A DNA stretch of 64,000 nt from Aplidium turbinatum (GCA_918807975.1 OU964923.1:25773235-25837234); one strand, 5' to 3'; shown: positions 34,274-47,180, numbered from the stretch's first letter. Notes: generated from the letters alone by a model not told the origin. Made by a program: numbers and translations.

Positions 34274-37200
34274 ACGTCTGGTTCGCAATCAGTATCAAAT
34301 GTTTTTGCCTTTCTGAACTTCACTGCAAGACTAAAGCGCTACCTTAACAAAGTTGTATACAGCTCTGTTTAAAGTTGCACTCACCATGTGATATTCTTGT
34401 TGTGCATACAGTGATGGGAAAGCTTCTGCAAAATTGGCTCTTGAAGTAGTTGTTTGAAGGGTAGCTAGACGAATAAAGCATAGTTAAGGGATGGGTTGAT
34501 CAAACTGAAGAAAACACCGTAGGTTACGACTGCATATATTTTGTATCAAACCAGTTGCGAGTATAGAATATAGATTATAAAAGTACCGGTATGGCAAATT
34601 TACTTTGGTCTGGGAGAGCTTACCTCCCAGCAAAGATAGATAACAAATGAAAATTAACTGACACAACTACACGTTTTCAAAATAGAGTAGTCGGGATGAT
34701 TTTTTTCCTCAAGCTTTTCATGAGTTCAGCTCTGTCAAGTATCATATGACGTCGTTTTCTTGGTTTTGTTCGTTCCTCCTTTATATAACGCCAAGCGTGA
34801 CATTTGTCTCCGACACATATAATGTAAATAATACTGTATGCTCTCTGACAACCTTGTTGTCAAGGGAATCACACAATATTTCACAGCCCAATGTCAAATC
34901 TAAATATTTTGAAATTACAGTATAACCGAGTTGCATAAACATTACAATTACACGGTTGGTTGGTTTTGAATCTTTATCCTCGGACCGACAAGGTCTTGAT
35001 AGGTTATTCCTGGACAGTTTCGCATTCGCACACTTGTAGACTGAGAGAGGCTTTTGACGCAAGGCCGATTATAGAGATTGACAGAGTGAAACTTCCGATT
35101 GTTGAAGTCTTGTTGCCGGGGAATTATTCCATTTATTAGGTGCGACTGAATGGAGACTGGAGAGCAGTCCTGAGAATGCGTTGCTCAAGCGCACACCCCG
35201 AGAGTCGAACCAGCGCAGCTTGATCTTGAAGCATCTTCGTTCACAAAATGAAGAAGCACTTGCAGAAGAATGGTCGCACTCTATCAGTACTTGTAATAAG
35301 TTGTAAATGAAGCATTTGTTTACAAAATTAGAGGGATGCTCTTAGTTGTAGATCAAGCATAGAGCAGTGTATGCATTACGCAGAGAATAATAATCTCTGT
35401 GGATCTTCACTTGGGTCCATAGAAAATTTTAAGAGGTTACGAATATATTGATTTTAAGAAAAATTACCTGTTAATAAAATTTTGGCACTCCAATTCATTT
35501 ACAGCATGAATAAAGTAATTTTGAAAAATTATCACTGCTAGTCAATTCTAGGAAGTTTAAAGATCTACTAGCTTAATAATTTTTTAAGAAGTTTGAGACT
35601 AATACAATGCAGACGCTATATTTTTTCTGTAAATAACGCAAATCTGCTTTACTTATTTATGCTGAAGTTCAAGTTACCTTTAAAGTTAGTCTTTAAAAGC
35701 ATTCTCCTTCTCACACACTTGCTTCATAATACTTAAAATGACATTAATTACCTGTTGCTGCAGCGCGAGGAGCACCACCAACATTAGCTACTTTGGTGTT
35801 GGATATTCCATGAACAGGTGGTGAAGATGTCTTTGGTGCTTCTGCAGTCTACAAAGAAACAAAATTCGAAGAGTCTACTTTTACACACTTTTTGCCATGG
35901 TTACAATCAGGTGTTGCCAGAGTTAGGATTAAAGTTAGGAAGGGTTAGAGTTAGGAATAACGTTAGGGTTTTGATCTTTGCCCAGGACTAAAAAAAATTC
36001 CAAAATACAAGTTTTTGTTTTCAACAGCTTCAAACTTTTCTCAAATTAGAGCAGAATTCTTTATCTGGCAACGTTATTGAGGCTATTATTACCAGTGATG
36101 TACGCGCATACAAAAAATATTGACGCCGTCAGCGTAAACGCAAACGTTCGAAAAACCATACGCCGTATGCGTCAACGTAACTTGTAAAAAAAGTTGGCGG
36201 CGTCAGCGCATGCACTAGCGTAAACTCATTTTGTTTGCTTGGTGCCAAACATTCACACGGTATAAACCACTCGAAACAAACCAGTTTTATTTTGAATTTC
36301 CACGAAGAAACACAAGCATCTAAAAGTGTTCATTGGACATTTTGCTGCGTTTTGGTTTCAATATGTCTTTGCCAATTGAAAACATTCTTTTAACTGCAGC
36401 GCTGGAAGGTATTAGCGTGTTGTAGCGAAAAAAAGACATTAAAAAGTATGCGTTGACGCTATGCGCTAAAAAAACGCGAAAACTTTACGGCGTAGCCTCA
36501 AGCGCAAACTATCCAAAAAAATGTGGCCGCAAGCATTAGCGTAAACAAAAAGTCTACGCCGCACGTCTGTGGCGTATACGCACATCTCTGATTATTACAC
36601 TATATATAAATATAGTGCAAATATAGCCACAGCCAACAAAATTGGTTTAAAGTTAACTGAAAATCACAAGTGATCACAAATCAGTGCTCAACTCCCCATG
36701 GAAAATAAAACAACTTTGGTGGTTATCATGATGAAAATGTGATTTTACTAGCATGAGACAAGAGTGACATTGAGATAACATTGTCAAAGAAATTAGTCTT
36801 TCCATTCACTAGAAAATAACAGGATGATATGTTAAAGAAAATAATGTGAACGAACTATACTACACATCTAAACTGGTTGGAGAACACACAAACTCAAAAA
36901 TAAAAGGTAAAAAAAAGAATGTAAATTGCTTAGCAAATTTATCGCATAGCTTTGGTACAGAGATAATTCTTGAATACTAAACAGATGTATTGTTCTTGAA
37001 TTATGCAATTCAATCCTAGCAAATTTATTGCCACATAACACATAATTATTTAAAAGTATCGAGAACAACATTGATAAAAAGTAGGAAAAAAATGTCATTT
37101 AAGTTAGAGTGATTGCCAACACATAATCATACACAAGAGAGAAACATGGAGTTCTGTGTCCAGCTACTGTCCTTTGTTAGATGTGTAATCTTACATCATT

Positions 37201-38486
37201 TGCATATTTACAATATGAGATATACTGTGTAGTGTGTAACAGTAAAAAATATGGCTATGTTTAGACGACAGGTAATAAACAGTAGAATATAGTGATACAT
37301 CTCAAGTTAAAACTTCATAATTTTGCACAGAATTGATGATTATGACTAATTAGCAAATAAGTGGTTGCTGAAACTTGAACAAAATGGTGGTTGCTGAAAC
37401 TTGAATACAATCTTTGAACAAATAAGTGGTTGCTGAAACTTGAATACAATCATTAAAGTAATTTCAAGTTGAAAGTTGATATAATTATGGCATGGTAATA
37501 GTGATCAATCACAAACCTTATTATAGCATCTAGTACAGCGGTTCTCAACCAGTGGGCCATGGCTCACTGGTGGGCCATAGAAGCATTTTGATGTGGGCCA
37601 CAGACATATTTGAAAAATTGAAAGATTTATTGAAACATTTTGTTTCATTTTTGTCACTATAGCCAATTTTACACTTGTGTGTTTGTTTAGTTACAATGAA
37701 TGATGCTGCTGTTTTTAGCTACAAAGTGGCAATCATCATTCTAATTATTGCAACATGCAGCTTACATCAACTCAGTTTTTACAACACTTTATGATGTAAT
37801 AGACTAGTTTGTGGTTACAATTAAGCCATCTTTATAAGCGGTAGCCTTGTCGAACTTCTGCAGATCCGCTTTTTAGTACGTGCAGTATTTTATTTTGTGA
37901 ATTATTTTGGGGAGGAATTGACAATACTTGAAGCTTTAAGTTTGATGAAAATTACATTCAGTATGTACATCAATTTTTGATAACAGAGAAGAAAAAGGAC
38001 AATGTGTATTAAGTTGTAAAGTTCTTACACCATTCATTGAGGCCATCAAAACTGAAACTTCACTTGGAAAAAGTTCATCTCAATTACAAGTATGAAGATA
38101 TAAATTTTTTTAACGAAAAGAAGACAGTGTGAAGCGTCAGCGCCTGGATTCAACAAGGGGATTCCATCAACATTCCAAAGGCAATGTTCTGCTGCTTTTG
38201 TTTATAAACCTTTTTTGTAATTTTTTTCTTCCATAAAAACTGAATGGGCCACAAAACTTTTATGCAAACAAAAATGGGCCATGAAAGAAAAACGGTTGAG
38301 AACCACTGATCTAGTAGCAGTCCCTTAATAAAGTATTTAAAAAAAAACATTGTTACACTATCACCATACCTTAGAAGAGTTAACCAATGGCTGATCAAAC
38401 TTTGAAAACAGGAAAGAACTTAACAATGGCATTGTAATGGCTAAAATTTCAACCACTACTTTTTCTGTTGTTTTTGTAAATTCAAC
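34274..38486 (-). CDS. Spliced gene of unknown identity (partial)
   Basis: Three exons with good splice sites and consistent phases: 38370-38486 (acceptor TTTTTCAG, donor GTATGG), 35752-35848 (acceptor TTTGTAG, donor GTAATT) and 34274-34322 (acceptor CTTGCAG, donor GTAAGT). Together they encode about 88 residues: a partly hydrophobic block (EILAITMPLLSSFLFSKF), then a Ser/Pro/Ala/Gly segment (SNTKVANVGGAPRAAAT), then FRKAKTFDTDCEPD. I do not recognise the family. The first and last exons are not found with confidence; a frame at 33711-33810 or a longer one from about 33850 could be the 3' end. The COX7A-like exons follow on the same strand, but the phases do not join directly. Confidence 0.4.
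34950..35235 (-). mobile_element. SINE-like repeat family S, copy 1
   Basis: Minus orientation: box-B-like GGTTCGACTCTC, then GAGCAACGCATTCTCAGGAC and further shared blocks down to a GATAAAGAT tail. It matches 53715-53950 and 56225-56510 over some 250 bp with clear divergence. A tRNA-like box A is not evident. Confidence 0.6.
35880..36080. repeat. Dispersed repeat R1, copy 1
   Basis: TTGCCATGGTTACAATCAGG to CTGGCAACGTTA; rich in GTTAGG words. Nearly the same sequence occurs at 38572-38795. TGGCAAC / GTTGCCA at the ends suggests a MITE. Confidence 0.65.
36093..36590. mobile_element. hAT-like MITE, CGTA-rich
   Basis: 498 bp, CAGTGATGTACGCGCATAC at the left and GTATACGCACATCTCTG at the right, duplication ATTATTAC on both sides (36085-36092 and 36591-36598). 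The interior is full of GCGTAAACGC-like words. Non-coding. Confidence 0.85.
37361..37450. repeat. Three direct repeats of GTGGTTGCTGAAACTTGAA
   Basis: Occurs at about 37361, 37385 and 37426 with short spacers. Confidence 0.8.
37536..38308. mobile_element. hAT-like element (GGTTCTCAACC ends)
   Basis: 773 bp; CAGCGGTTCTCAACC and GGTTGAGAACCACTG at the ends, duplication ATCTAGTA (37528-37535 and 38309-38316). GGGCCA blocks repeat near both ends. No clear transposase. Confidence 0.88.
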
Positions 38487-38571
38487 CTGAAAAACATTCA
38501 TTATTGAACCATGCTTCAATCTTTGAAAACAATTGTCATGAAATGAATGATTATAGTTATTTTTCTGAAAG

Positions 38572-38795
38572 TGGCTATTTTTACCCACTTGTTGCCATGG
38601 TTACAATCAGGTGTTGCAAGAGTTAGGATTAAGGTTAGGAAGGGTTAAGGTAAGGGTTAAAGTTAGGAATAAGGTTAGGGTTTTGATCTTTGCACAGGAC
38701 TAAACAAAATTTCAAAAATACAAGTTTTTGTTTTCAACAGCTTTAAACTTTTCTCAAATTAAGGCAGAACTCCTTATCTGGCAACGCTATTTCTA
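38572..38795. repeat. Dispersed repeat R1, copy 2
   Basis: Second copy of the repeat at 35880, with a slightly longer GTTAGG-rich part. Like copy 1 it sits just upstream of an exon of the unidentified minus-strand gene. Confidence 0.65.
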
Positions 38796-39024
38796 GTTAA
38801 TATTTCTATGAACAAAGTAAATTGAAAACGGATTTGAAGTTAAAAACCTTTGCAAAAGTTTATAACAAGGAAACAAAATCAGTCATGTTTGGAAACTTGT
38901 ATGATTTATTGATAAAGCTTTCATGAAGCTGGTGTACTATAAGTCTCCACCATGGTCATAAATGCTGCAATGATATTGTGAATATACATCTCAGATTGAA
39001 ATTAAACCAAGCGAATACTGTTTA

Positions 39025-39490
39025 TGCCTTTGCGGGGGAGGGTGACTAGTCCTCACACCCTTCGGTCAACATTGCGTTACTTACGAGAGTGGGAGCTCAA
39101 TGTTGGGTTATTCAGCAAAAGCAAGTCGACCTTTTAGTTTTTCCAGAAACAACTTAGGTTTGTGGTACCGAAATAGAGCAAGATCCCGGAAGTGGATTAA
39201 GCTGTTTCATGCCACATAACACCCATCAGAGGTACGCATATTAAGTAGAGTGCCTTGCCTTATTCTGAACATCAGGAGTCACCAATGCGGGGGAGGGTGA
39301 CTAGTCCTCACACTCGTTGGTCGACATTGTCTTACATGCGAGAGTAGGAGCTTCCGATGTTGGGTTGCTCAGCGAAAGCAAGTCGAGTAGTCGACTCTTG
39401 TGTTCTACCAGAAACAACTTAGGTTTGTGGTACCGAAAAAAAGCAAAAGCCCGAAAGTGCATTAAGCTGTTTCGTGCCACACCCTTACTA
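39025..39490. repeat. Direct duplication of about 260 bp
   Basis: Two copies (about 39031-39220 and 39287-39485) share GCGGGGGAGGGTGACTAGTC, GAAACAACTTAGGTTTGTGG and GTGCCACA in the same order and spacing. Confidence 0.8.
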
Positions 39491-40251
39491 GTTTTCCTGT
39501 ACTTCACTTTTTTCCATTGTTGAAATGTTCAAGGTCATATGTAAGCGACTGGGCATAATACAGAGTTGAGAACCCATACGTTGATTTCATCATATCTGTT
39601 TAATGTTAAGTATAATACACGAAGTGAAATCAAATTTGAGTTTATCGTTTACCTCAGGGTGGTCCAAACCCTGGCACGCGGGCTGCATGAAGCTTTTGGA
39701 CGCCTGTGAACACTTTGTGCATGCCGGAATTATCAGTGCTAAACCCAAGGTTTAAAAATACACCTACGTTTTATAAATACATTACATTCGCCACAACCCT
39801 AAATAAGTCGCGCATAATCGGGTCAATAGGTAACTATGAGGGAACAATGTCGGTTTGTGACGACACAAACGTGTGTTGATATTTTGCTTTTGTTGCTAGC
39901 ACTTTCTCTGTTATGAAGTGATTAACCCTTTGAAGGTTGGGAGGGGGCTGTCAATTCAACTTTTTTGTATCAACAGTTGTATCTCTAAAACCACTGAGGC
40001 TGCGACTACGAGATTTCTTGACTTTTGCTAACTTTTATTCACCTTTATTGAGCTGAAATTTTGAGCGTATAAAGCAGTGGTTCCCAACCTTTTTGACCTT
40101 GCGGCACACTATCAAAGATATAAATAGTTTGCGGCACCCTGGCAAAACTGGGTCAATTTTATGAGATTTCTGTATTTCAAATCACTGTATGAAATGACAC
40201 AGAATGAGTTGTACAGTATAGAGCGCGTAAATAAATGTATTTATTCAAATG

Positions 40252-40515
40252 TTAGTGTGAAATTTGGGCTTGACTTCTTGCACAAAGTCCCTTAATATCT
40301 GGGGGCACATTCGATAAAGCCACTCGCATTTCTTCCTCGACTATGAGCAGTCGTTCTCGTTTTTTAGTTTTTATGTTCGTTAATACGGCAAATCCACTCT
40401 CACATAGGTATGACGTGGAAAACTGCAGCGAAAGAACAATAGCTTTCTTTCCAACGCAAGGATATTCATTTTGAATTTTTATCCAGAACTCATCGAGAGG
40501 CATCTGCTTGTGCAT
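40252..40515 (-). pseudogene. hAT transposase, C-terminal dimerisation region
   Basis: 87 codons. It contains FWIKIQNEYPCVGKKA, then YLCESGFAVLTNIKTKKR and RLLIVEEEMRVALS, the classic end of ZBED5/Charlie-type hAT transposases. The rest of the enzyme is fragmentary, with another piece at 41660-41960. Confidence 0.85.
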
Positions 40516-41216
40516 AAGCTTAAAATTTCCATTGTTACAAATGTCAATTAATTCTTCTTCTTAACAGTTCTGCTGCTGGAAACGAGTTAGCTCGTGCAAT
40601 TGTGATGTAATTTAACGTCACATGACGTCACAATGCCCCAAAAATCTTAATGTGTTGCCAGTCTGGGGGCCTGACAGGTTGCTTCAATTTTAAACCAAAA
40701 AAAAACGATTTTTAACCTATTTCCCCGCCAAATTCTTAAAATTATATAAAAGTCAAAACACCAATCTGTGTGAACAAAGCTTGAAATACAGCAATGACTT
40801 CGAGGTGTAGAAATTCTTATACTGGGATCATGATGCCAGGCTACTAGTATATTGATCAATGCACATAGGTCATGTAAAAGAGCTTACTTTTTATGCAGCA
40901 AGGTAATTGAAATATTCTATTATTTTTTAAGGTTTAGACTAATTTACCTATTCATTTAGAGTCACTAGACTAGACTGCTTACTGATACTAGCTAGAAGTC
41001 CTGTAGGCTATTTAACCCTAGTCGCTAAAAAAATCCAAGCAAGCATTTTCTTATGAATATAGGCTATGACTATGTTATGATGTCAACAAAACTTTTGAAT
41101 GTAATGTAAAGGCAAACCAAACGTGGTAGCCTATAGGTTTCATCGAAAGGAAATATGTTTGCAATCGCCTAGTTGGTTAAGTTAAACTTCGGTACCGTAC
41201 AGTAGCCTAGCTACCG

Positions 41217-41298
41217 GCCAGCAAAAATTGTCATTTTTACACCATTTCATCGTCGCCAGATGTTGAAATCGTGTAAAAAAGGAACTTTTGCTGACCAG
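41217..41298. repeat. Foldback repeat inside the hAT
   Basis: GGCCAGCAAAA at the left and TTTTGCTGACC at the right are inverted, with further pairing inward (TTTTTACAC / GTGTAAAAAA). Two TTACATTGATT hairpins follow at 41373 and 41432. Confidence 0.5.
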
Positions 41299-41659
41299 GT
41301 ATAAGTTGCAACTGAGAAATATTTACAAAAGCCATTCGATTTGTTCAAAGAACCGAATTAGCCTAACAGTTCGTATTTACATTGATTCAATGTTTGAATA
41401 CGTTGAATCACTCGGCCTATCGTTTTTCTTTACATTGATTTCACGTCTGAACAGGTTGATTCAATGCAAAAAAAAACTGTTTTGCTGACTGGCGCGCTTG
41501 TAAATGCAATGGTCATTTCGACGATCAATTGCAACACCGATTTGCTCCAAAATTTCAAAGTGCGTTTCAATAGTTTGGCAACCCATTTTTTCATTACCAT
41601 GGCAACCAGAGAAAGAGGAGAACTTCTCTCACTTTTTCAAAACGCTGGCAGCTAAAGTG

Positions 41660-41960
41660 TTAAGATTCAAAACAATATGAGAGTCCAGTAAAAATGGATT
41701 TCTCACCCATGCGTAATTTTCCGTGGACAAGCTGAGAAAATACTTCTCGATTTTTTCTTCCAACAATTTTATTTGCCGAGTTACTTATTAGTGAGACAAC
41801 TTCTTTGTTCTTCATTTCAGAGAAACGTGAAAGCATGTCAAAGTTTCCGTTCTCCACTATTAAGGACCACATTTGCAGTTTTTCTCTCAGTGCTTTCAAT
41901 TTATCGGTAGAAGTTAACGGAGTTTCGTTTTTGCCATTTACGTTGTTTAAATGGTCGAAG
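41660..41960 (-). pseudogene. hAT transposase, middle fragment
   Basis: About 95 codons including KALREKLQMWSLIVENGNFD and FSQLVHGKLRMGEKSIF, same orientation as the C-terminal piece and inside the same element. Roughly 1.1 kb with other repeats separates the two pieces. Confidence 0.65.
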
Positions 41961-43425
41961 ATATCTACTAAATAGCCTATACACTAATTTGGAGACCCAA
42001 TTGTAATCGCAAAGCAATTCACAAAATATATTCATAAGTATAAAGAACAAATTAATTATAACTTAGCCTTTTCTCGATTAGCTATGTATCGTGCTTGTAT
42101 CCCCCATGCAAACCTTTCCTATTTTATAATGGTTCGTAAACAATCGTACAATTTTATAATCGTGCTGGGTCACACAATCCGATATTCTATCACTGCAATT
42201 TGACTTTGTGCGCCGTGAAACCTGGCAAAAATGATGCGTTTCAAACGTTTTTATGGAAAGAACAGCAACAAGTCCAAATCTCTTTCACGCTGTTTTTCCT
42301 GGGTGAGAAAACAAAGGCTTACTGCGGATTAGAGTTAAACTAAATAAATAAATTCCACATTTAACGGGTTAAACTTAAAGTTAAAATAAAGAATGGGCCG
42401 CAGTATTGCAATATCTCGCGGCACCCTTGAGCATTGCAATTGGCACCCCGGTTGGGAACCACTGGTATAAAGGTTATACATTAAGAGATATAAGGCATTT
42501 CTCAGCACATCCTTTGAAATATTTCATATTCTATTTATATGTTATTTTGCATTATTATATTATTTTGCATGAAAAATATAGATTTAAATTGAGATAATGT
42601 AAAAAAATTTTAATCACAATATCGCAATGTATGTTCTTCATTACTCTACCAAAAAATAATGTGTAAACTCACGCAATCGCAAAATAATCCAAACGTCATA
42701 AGTCACCTCAACATTTCAACGTATATGAGCAGGTCTAAAATTCACATAGTTTAATTTTTGGATATGCTCAGCATGAATAATTTTACAAAGTGAATCCCAA
42801 ATTTTGAAACCGTGCCTTAAAAAATAACAGAGATATCACTCCTAAAGCTTAAGAAGAATCAACAGCCCCCCCACAAACTGAGCAAGACTCCAGGAGCCCA
42901 ACCTTTTAAGGGTTAAAAAGCGACACATGGAACAGAATGGCTGATGAAACCCTGGATGCCTGCTTACGTTTGTCGACCACTGGATTTAAACCAGAGATCG
43001 ACACTATACAAAAGCAAATAACACTAAATTGTTTTGGTTTGCTAATTTGTTAACGTGTTATGTATCGTATCTTTTTTACTAGCTGAAAATCACTTTTTGA
43101 GTCGCAAGCAGAGATTAAAAACTGAGTTAGGCGTGCAGCAAAACATCAGGTCAATCAGAACAGCAAACTCAGTCCTTTCATTGCAACTGTATTTTGTCAG
43201 CGACAAGATTTGTTAATGTTCATAGCCTGCAAACAGTAAGAATGTAGCTAAAACAGATCGAAATCTATAGAAAAGAAGTTCAAAATCGCAACCTAGTTAA
43301 GTTGTTACTTAACGTTTCTACTTTCAGCAAAGCGTTATCATTTCTCACTATGCGGCCCGTGAAGTTTTTCTCAGACCCTAATGTGGCCCTTCATGTTCGC
43401 AGTCTTGGACCACCCTGGTTTACCT

Positions 43426-44738
43426 GATTAAAAAATTCTAGATTAACTACTTAACAACTTTAAAAAGTTTACTCACAAATTGCAACAAAAACAGACATGT
43501 CAGACAAGGAGCACCATAAAATCACCTTCAAACTTTTATTTTGTTTGATGAGCTAGACCTATTAGTGCTGCCAGATTTTGTGTAGCAAAAAACGAGTCCA
43601 CATGCAACCCAATTTTTAAACACAACTCAAAAGTAACCCAAAATAGCTCAACATAACGTGTTTATTGAAAATTGAATGAGGCTGTTCAGTCACCAGGCAT
43701 TAAATTAAATAATATGAGATGTTCTACTGGTGCAAATTAAGCTAAAATATCACAAGATGTATACAGTGACAATTTGCTTAATTGGAATAAAAGCAGATTG
43801 TTACTGTATACCTGAACTGTATACGTTAAATTTCCTGAATAGCTTGAGAGGGAGTCATCAATTGCTTTTTATGACGCTACTCATGAACGAACTATGTCGG
43901 TCTACTTGTATAAATATCAAAGTTTATTATTTATTTGCGTCAGACAAAGTTGTCCATATCCAAAACAAGACAACGAAATAATACACAAACCACAAATGTA
44001 CAAAAGTCACAGAGAGCCACTTTGGATGCCGTCGGTTTAAAATACAATTTTGGTAAAGAGGTTACTTTCTTCAGCCACAGACATATACAACCAAGCAACC
44101 ACACGGCATTTAACATAATGGATTAAAATTGAACATAAACTATAAGCTACAAACGTTTTCGGCCATACACACGTTAGCCCTTATCAAGTAACAAAAAATA
44201 ACTGCTTATCATACCTACAATGAAAATGAATAACTGATCTAAACACTGAATTGAAAAACGAAATGCAAAATGAAACGGCAGAACATAGAATATCGGTTTA
44301 AAAGCTCACTAAATGGGCTATCTACTGTTACAAATTTACATACCGTACAATGAGCGTTGGATGAATTGAAAGTATTCAGAACGATAAAAACAATCAGATG
44401 ACATCAGGTCTGATATAAAGCGATTTGAGGAGCGAATGCAACGGTTGATAAACGATGTTTTTCATCAATAAAGCATCAAACGTTGTTATATTATTCATTA
44501 CTTGATATTCACGGGCACTGCCATAACGAGGCAAGTTGTGCAATATTCTAAAAGAATCATTGTAAGCAACACGTAAGATAAAGCTACTGGCAATTGTGAA
44601 CCTTTGTATATGTGCTAGTTGTGCTACACGTAGTGATTACGATTTCAAATGAATTTTGATACTATTGCTGTTGCTTGACAAGGAAACGACAAGGTTATAG
44701 GCCTACGATGACGCCAGTCTTTTCTCCGTTAGGATATA
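43426..44738. other. Intergenic, no gene recognised
   Basis: AT-rich. A hammerhead-like remnant lies on the minus strand at about 44157-44200 (TTGATAAGGGC ... GCCGAAAACG). No coding region is supported. Confidence 0.4.
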
Positions 44739-44842
44739 GGCTATAGCAGTGGTTCTCAACCGGGGGTCCGCGGACCCCAGGGGGTCCGTGAAGCGATTTC
44801 CGGGGGTCCGCGAAAGTTTCCGAGTTTTCAACATGACGGATA

Positions 44843-45833
44843 GGGGAAGGGAAGGTAATTTGATACGGAAGGTAATTTGATACACCCCCCCTGCAGAAAT
44901 GTACAAAAAATATTGGTCAAAAATATTGTCATTAGGTGGAAGATCTGTGAAAATAATGCCTACAAAAATTGCACCATGCAGCTAACTCGTGCTTTTATGG
45001 CATAAAATTGTGAAAGTGTGTTTTTTGAGTATTTTCGTAAAAATTTTAACTCATGATTATTTTCGTCTGGAAAATTAAAGAAAATTTTCTGAAAGATGAA
45101 ACCAAACTCATTTGACAGTTCATTGATAAGGCTTCAAGGGCATGTCACGTTTTTTCTGCAATGTGCATCCAAGCATACAAAAATCAGTATTTTATAACTT
45201 TTTTTGAAAAAGGTAAATTGATACATGTGGAGAAGGTAAATTGATACAGTATATTAAATTCTTTTTGTGACTGTAATAAATGTTGACATTGATCTACTTG
45301 ATTTAAATAAGTTATTCTTTATTAACAAAACCTGCTATTTTGGGAAACAACTATTATATAGGCTTTCGTAGGTCTACACGCTATCTGCTGTCAAAAAAGG
45401 AGAAAAGTGCAAAGCACCCCCATTGAATAAAAACTCCAGCCAATGATCCTTCCCATGACCATCCCGCTGCAGAAGCTTCGCCGCACACATGGGCTTCAAC
45501 AGTCATCTTTGCACCCAAGCACGCCAACCACATATTAAATTTTCATCTATTGCTTTGCTGTCAAAGGGGATTTCTGTATTAGTTTTACTGTATCAAATTA
45601 CCTTCCGGGTGTATCAATTTACCTTCCGTGGAAGGTAATTTGATACATTTGAGTGACGTTTTTAAAATTTCAATTAAAAAAAAAAGTAACAAAAATAAAA
45701 AAGTGAAAATGTTTTTAAAAAGTGTGTAAGGGAGCAGACTTTCATTTCAGCTTAAAATCAATAGTTTGTGTCAGATAATTTTCAGTTAACAGGCAAAAAT
45801 GTTAAAAGTGTATCAAATTACCTTCCCTTCCCC
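44843..45833. mobile_element. TA-flanked MITE, family B, copy 2
   Basis: 991 bp, same length as the copy at 21537 and in opposite orientation, TA on each side. Sequence identity is high throughout. Confidence 0.9.
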
Positions 45834-46193
45834 TAAATTAAGAAATTTAAAAATTGTTTGTGTTTTGTTTATGTATTAGCCTACAGTGATTCTTAAACTG
45901 TAAGTCGCAACGCACTGGTGCGTCGTTTGAAATTGCAAAGGTCATTGCACAAAGGTTTGGTTTCTTAACTAAAATATCATATAAATTACTTAAACCTTTT
46001 AATAAGGCTATGTTGGCTATGTTCAACTAAATTCTTTTAAGACAACAGATTGTTGATCAATGATTAATTTAGAAATACAAACGTTAGTCAGCAGTCTATC
46101 ACCACTCACGGTTTTGCAATGACTGTGATTATAACGAATTAATATTGATTTCAAATGAAAAAAGGGACAAATTCTTTGTAACAGTCGCAAGTA

Positions 46194-47180
46194 GGGAGAT
46201 GTTCCACCAACGGACAGGGTACGACCAACGGACCACCCTTCTATTTCTTAAAATAAAAGTTGGAAGCACGAAAAATGTTATTGTGGTATCAAGATTAACC
46301 TTTTTGGGTTTGGAAATCTTTGTTGCGGGGACGTGTGATTTTTTTTCATATTGTTATGAAGGAAAGTATGTTTTACAAGGTAGAAAGTAAATTTTGAATA
46401 TTTTTTTTCTGCAATTTTTTTCACCCATCGGTTTATTTTTTCAAGACTATTTTTTGTTTGCTGATTGCTTATTCATTGATTAATGAAATTGCAATGAGTT
46501 AAATGTTTAAATTTTATCCATCATTAAACTAGGTCATAAAATCCAAGAACTATCATGTATCTGACCAACGGACCACCCACCTGTTTGACCAGTGGGTCAC
46601 TAGCTAATTGTTCAACAACGTCTTTCTTTATGTAATCAGACTTAAAATGTCAGAAATTAAAACAACTAGCAATAAAACAGGGTTGTTTACTTCTGAAAAT
46701 CTCAACAAAGCTGTCGAAGATGTTTTGAAACAAAATATTTCTGTTCGAAACTTGGTGAAAAAATATGATATACCACAAACAACGTTGGCTCGTTATGTTA
46801 AAAAATGAATCAATGGATAGTGAGAAAACTACTGCACCAACACCCGTGGCATTTACAAAACACCTGTCTGATAGCCTATCTTACAGTTTTCTGCAACTTT
46901 AGAAAAATATGAGATTTAAAAAGAGTAAAATAAACACCAAAAACCCTTGAATCTCATATTATGAAATTGAATTGAATATGAAAATATGAAATGAAATTTC
47001 ATAATAAAAGCATGTTTCTAGTGCTTGTTGCTTATGTTGTTGTGTTGTTTGTATGTTGTTCGTGTATTAAATAGTCCAAAATAAGCACCAGTGCATCAGC
47101 TTTTTGCCAAGTAGAAGTGACCCGTTGGTCGAATAGCAGTGGCCCGTTGGTCGTATAGGGGTTTGACCAACCGGGCACTT
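46194..47180 (+). mobile_element. Pogo-like element, family D (GACCAACGGACCAC word)
   Basis: About 1 kb, boundaries approximate. The word GACCAACGG(A/G)CCAC appears in one orientation near the left end and in the other near the right end, with more copies inside. It carries a short Psq-type HTH gene. The left end follows TA; the outermost bases of the two ends match poorly. Confidence 0.55.
46647..46808 (+). CDS. Psq/pogo-type helix-turn-helix peptide
   Basis: 53 aa. FTSENLNKAVEDVLKQNISV followed by RNLVKKYDIPQTTLARYVKK is a complete Psq-type HTH as found at the N-terminus of pogo/Tigger transposases. Only the DNA-binding part is present; no DDE catalytic domain follows. It sits in the centre of a TA-flanked element, so it is probably what remains of, or has been kept from, its transposase. 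Confidence 0.65.
   Translation: MSEIKTTSNKTGLFTSENLNKAVEDVLKQNISVRNLVKKYDIPQTTLARYVKK

Larger units (their letters stand above)
40075..42464 (-). mobile_element. hAT (Charlie/ZBED-like) transposon, innermost
   Basis: 2,390 bp; CAGTGGTTCCCAACC and GGTTGGGAACCACTG ends, duplication GTATAAAG (40067-40074 and 42465-42472). It carries transposase remnants on the minus strand at 40252-40515 and about 41660-41960. Confidence 0.92.
39926..42912. mobile_element. piggyBac-like MITE, copy 2, split by a hAT
   Basis: CCCTTTGAAGGTTGG to AACCTTTTAAGGG, TTAA on both sides (39922-39925 and 42913-42916). Without the inner hAT it is about 590 bp and matches the copy at 19010-19626. Confidence 0.85.
39655..43417. 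mobile_element. hAT-like element, outer shell of a triple nest
   Basis: CAGGGTGGTCCAAACC and TGGACCACCCTG ends, duplication GTTTACCT (39647-39654 and 43418-43425). The shell proper is about 0.8 kb once the inner elements are removed; no transposase is seen in it. Confidence 0.88.

Noticed and set aside
35925-35975. Interstitial telomere repeat
   Set aside because: GTTAGG-type words here and in family-A MITEs are irregular and belong to dispersed repeats.
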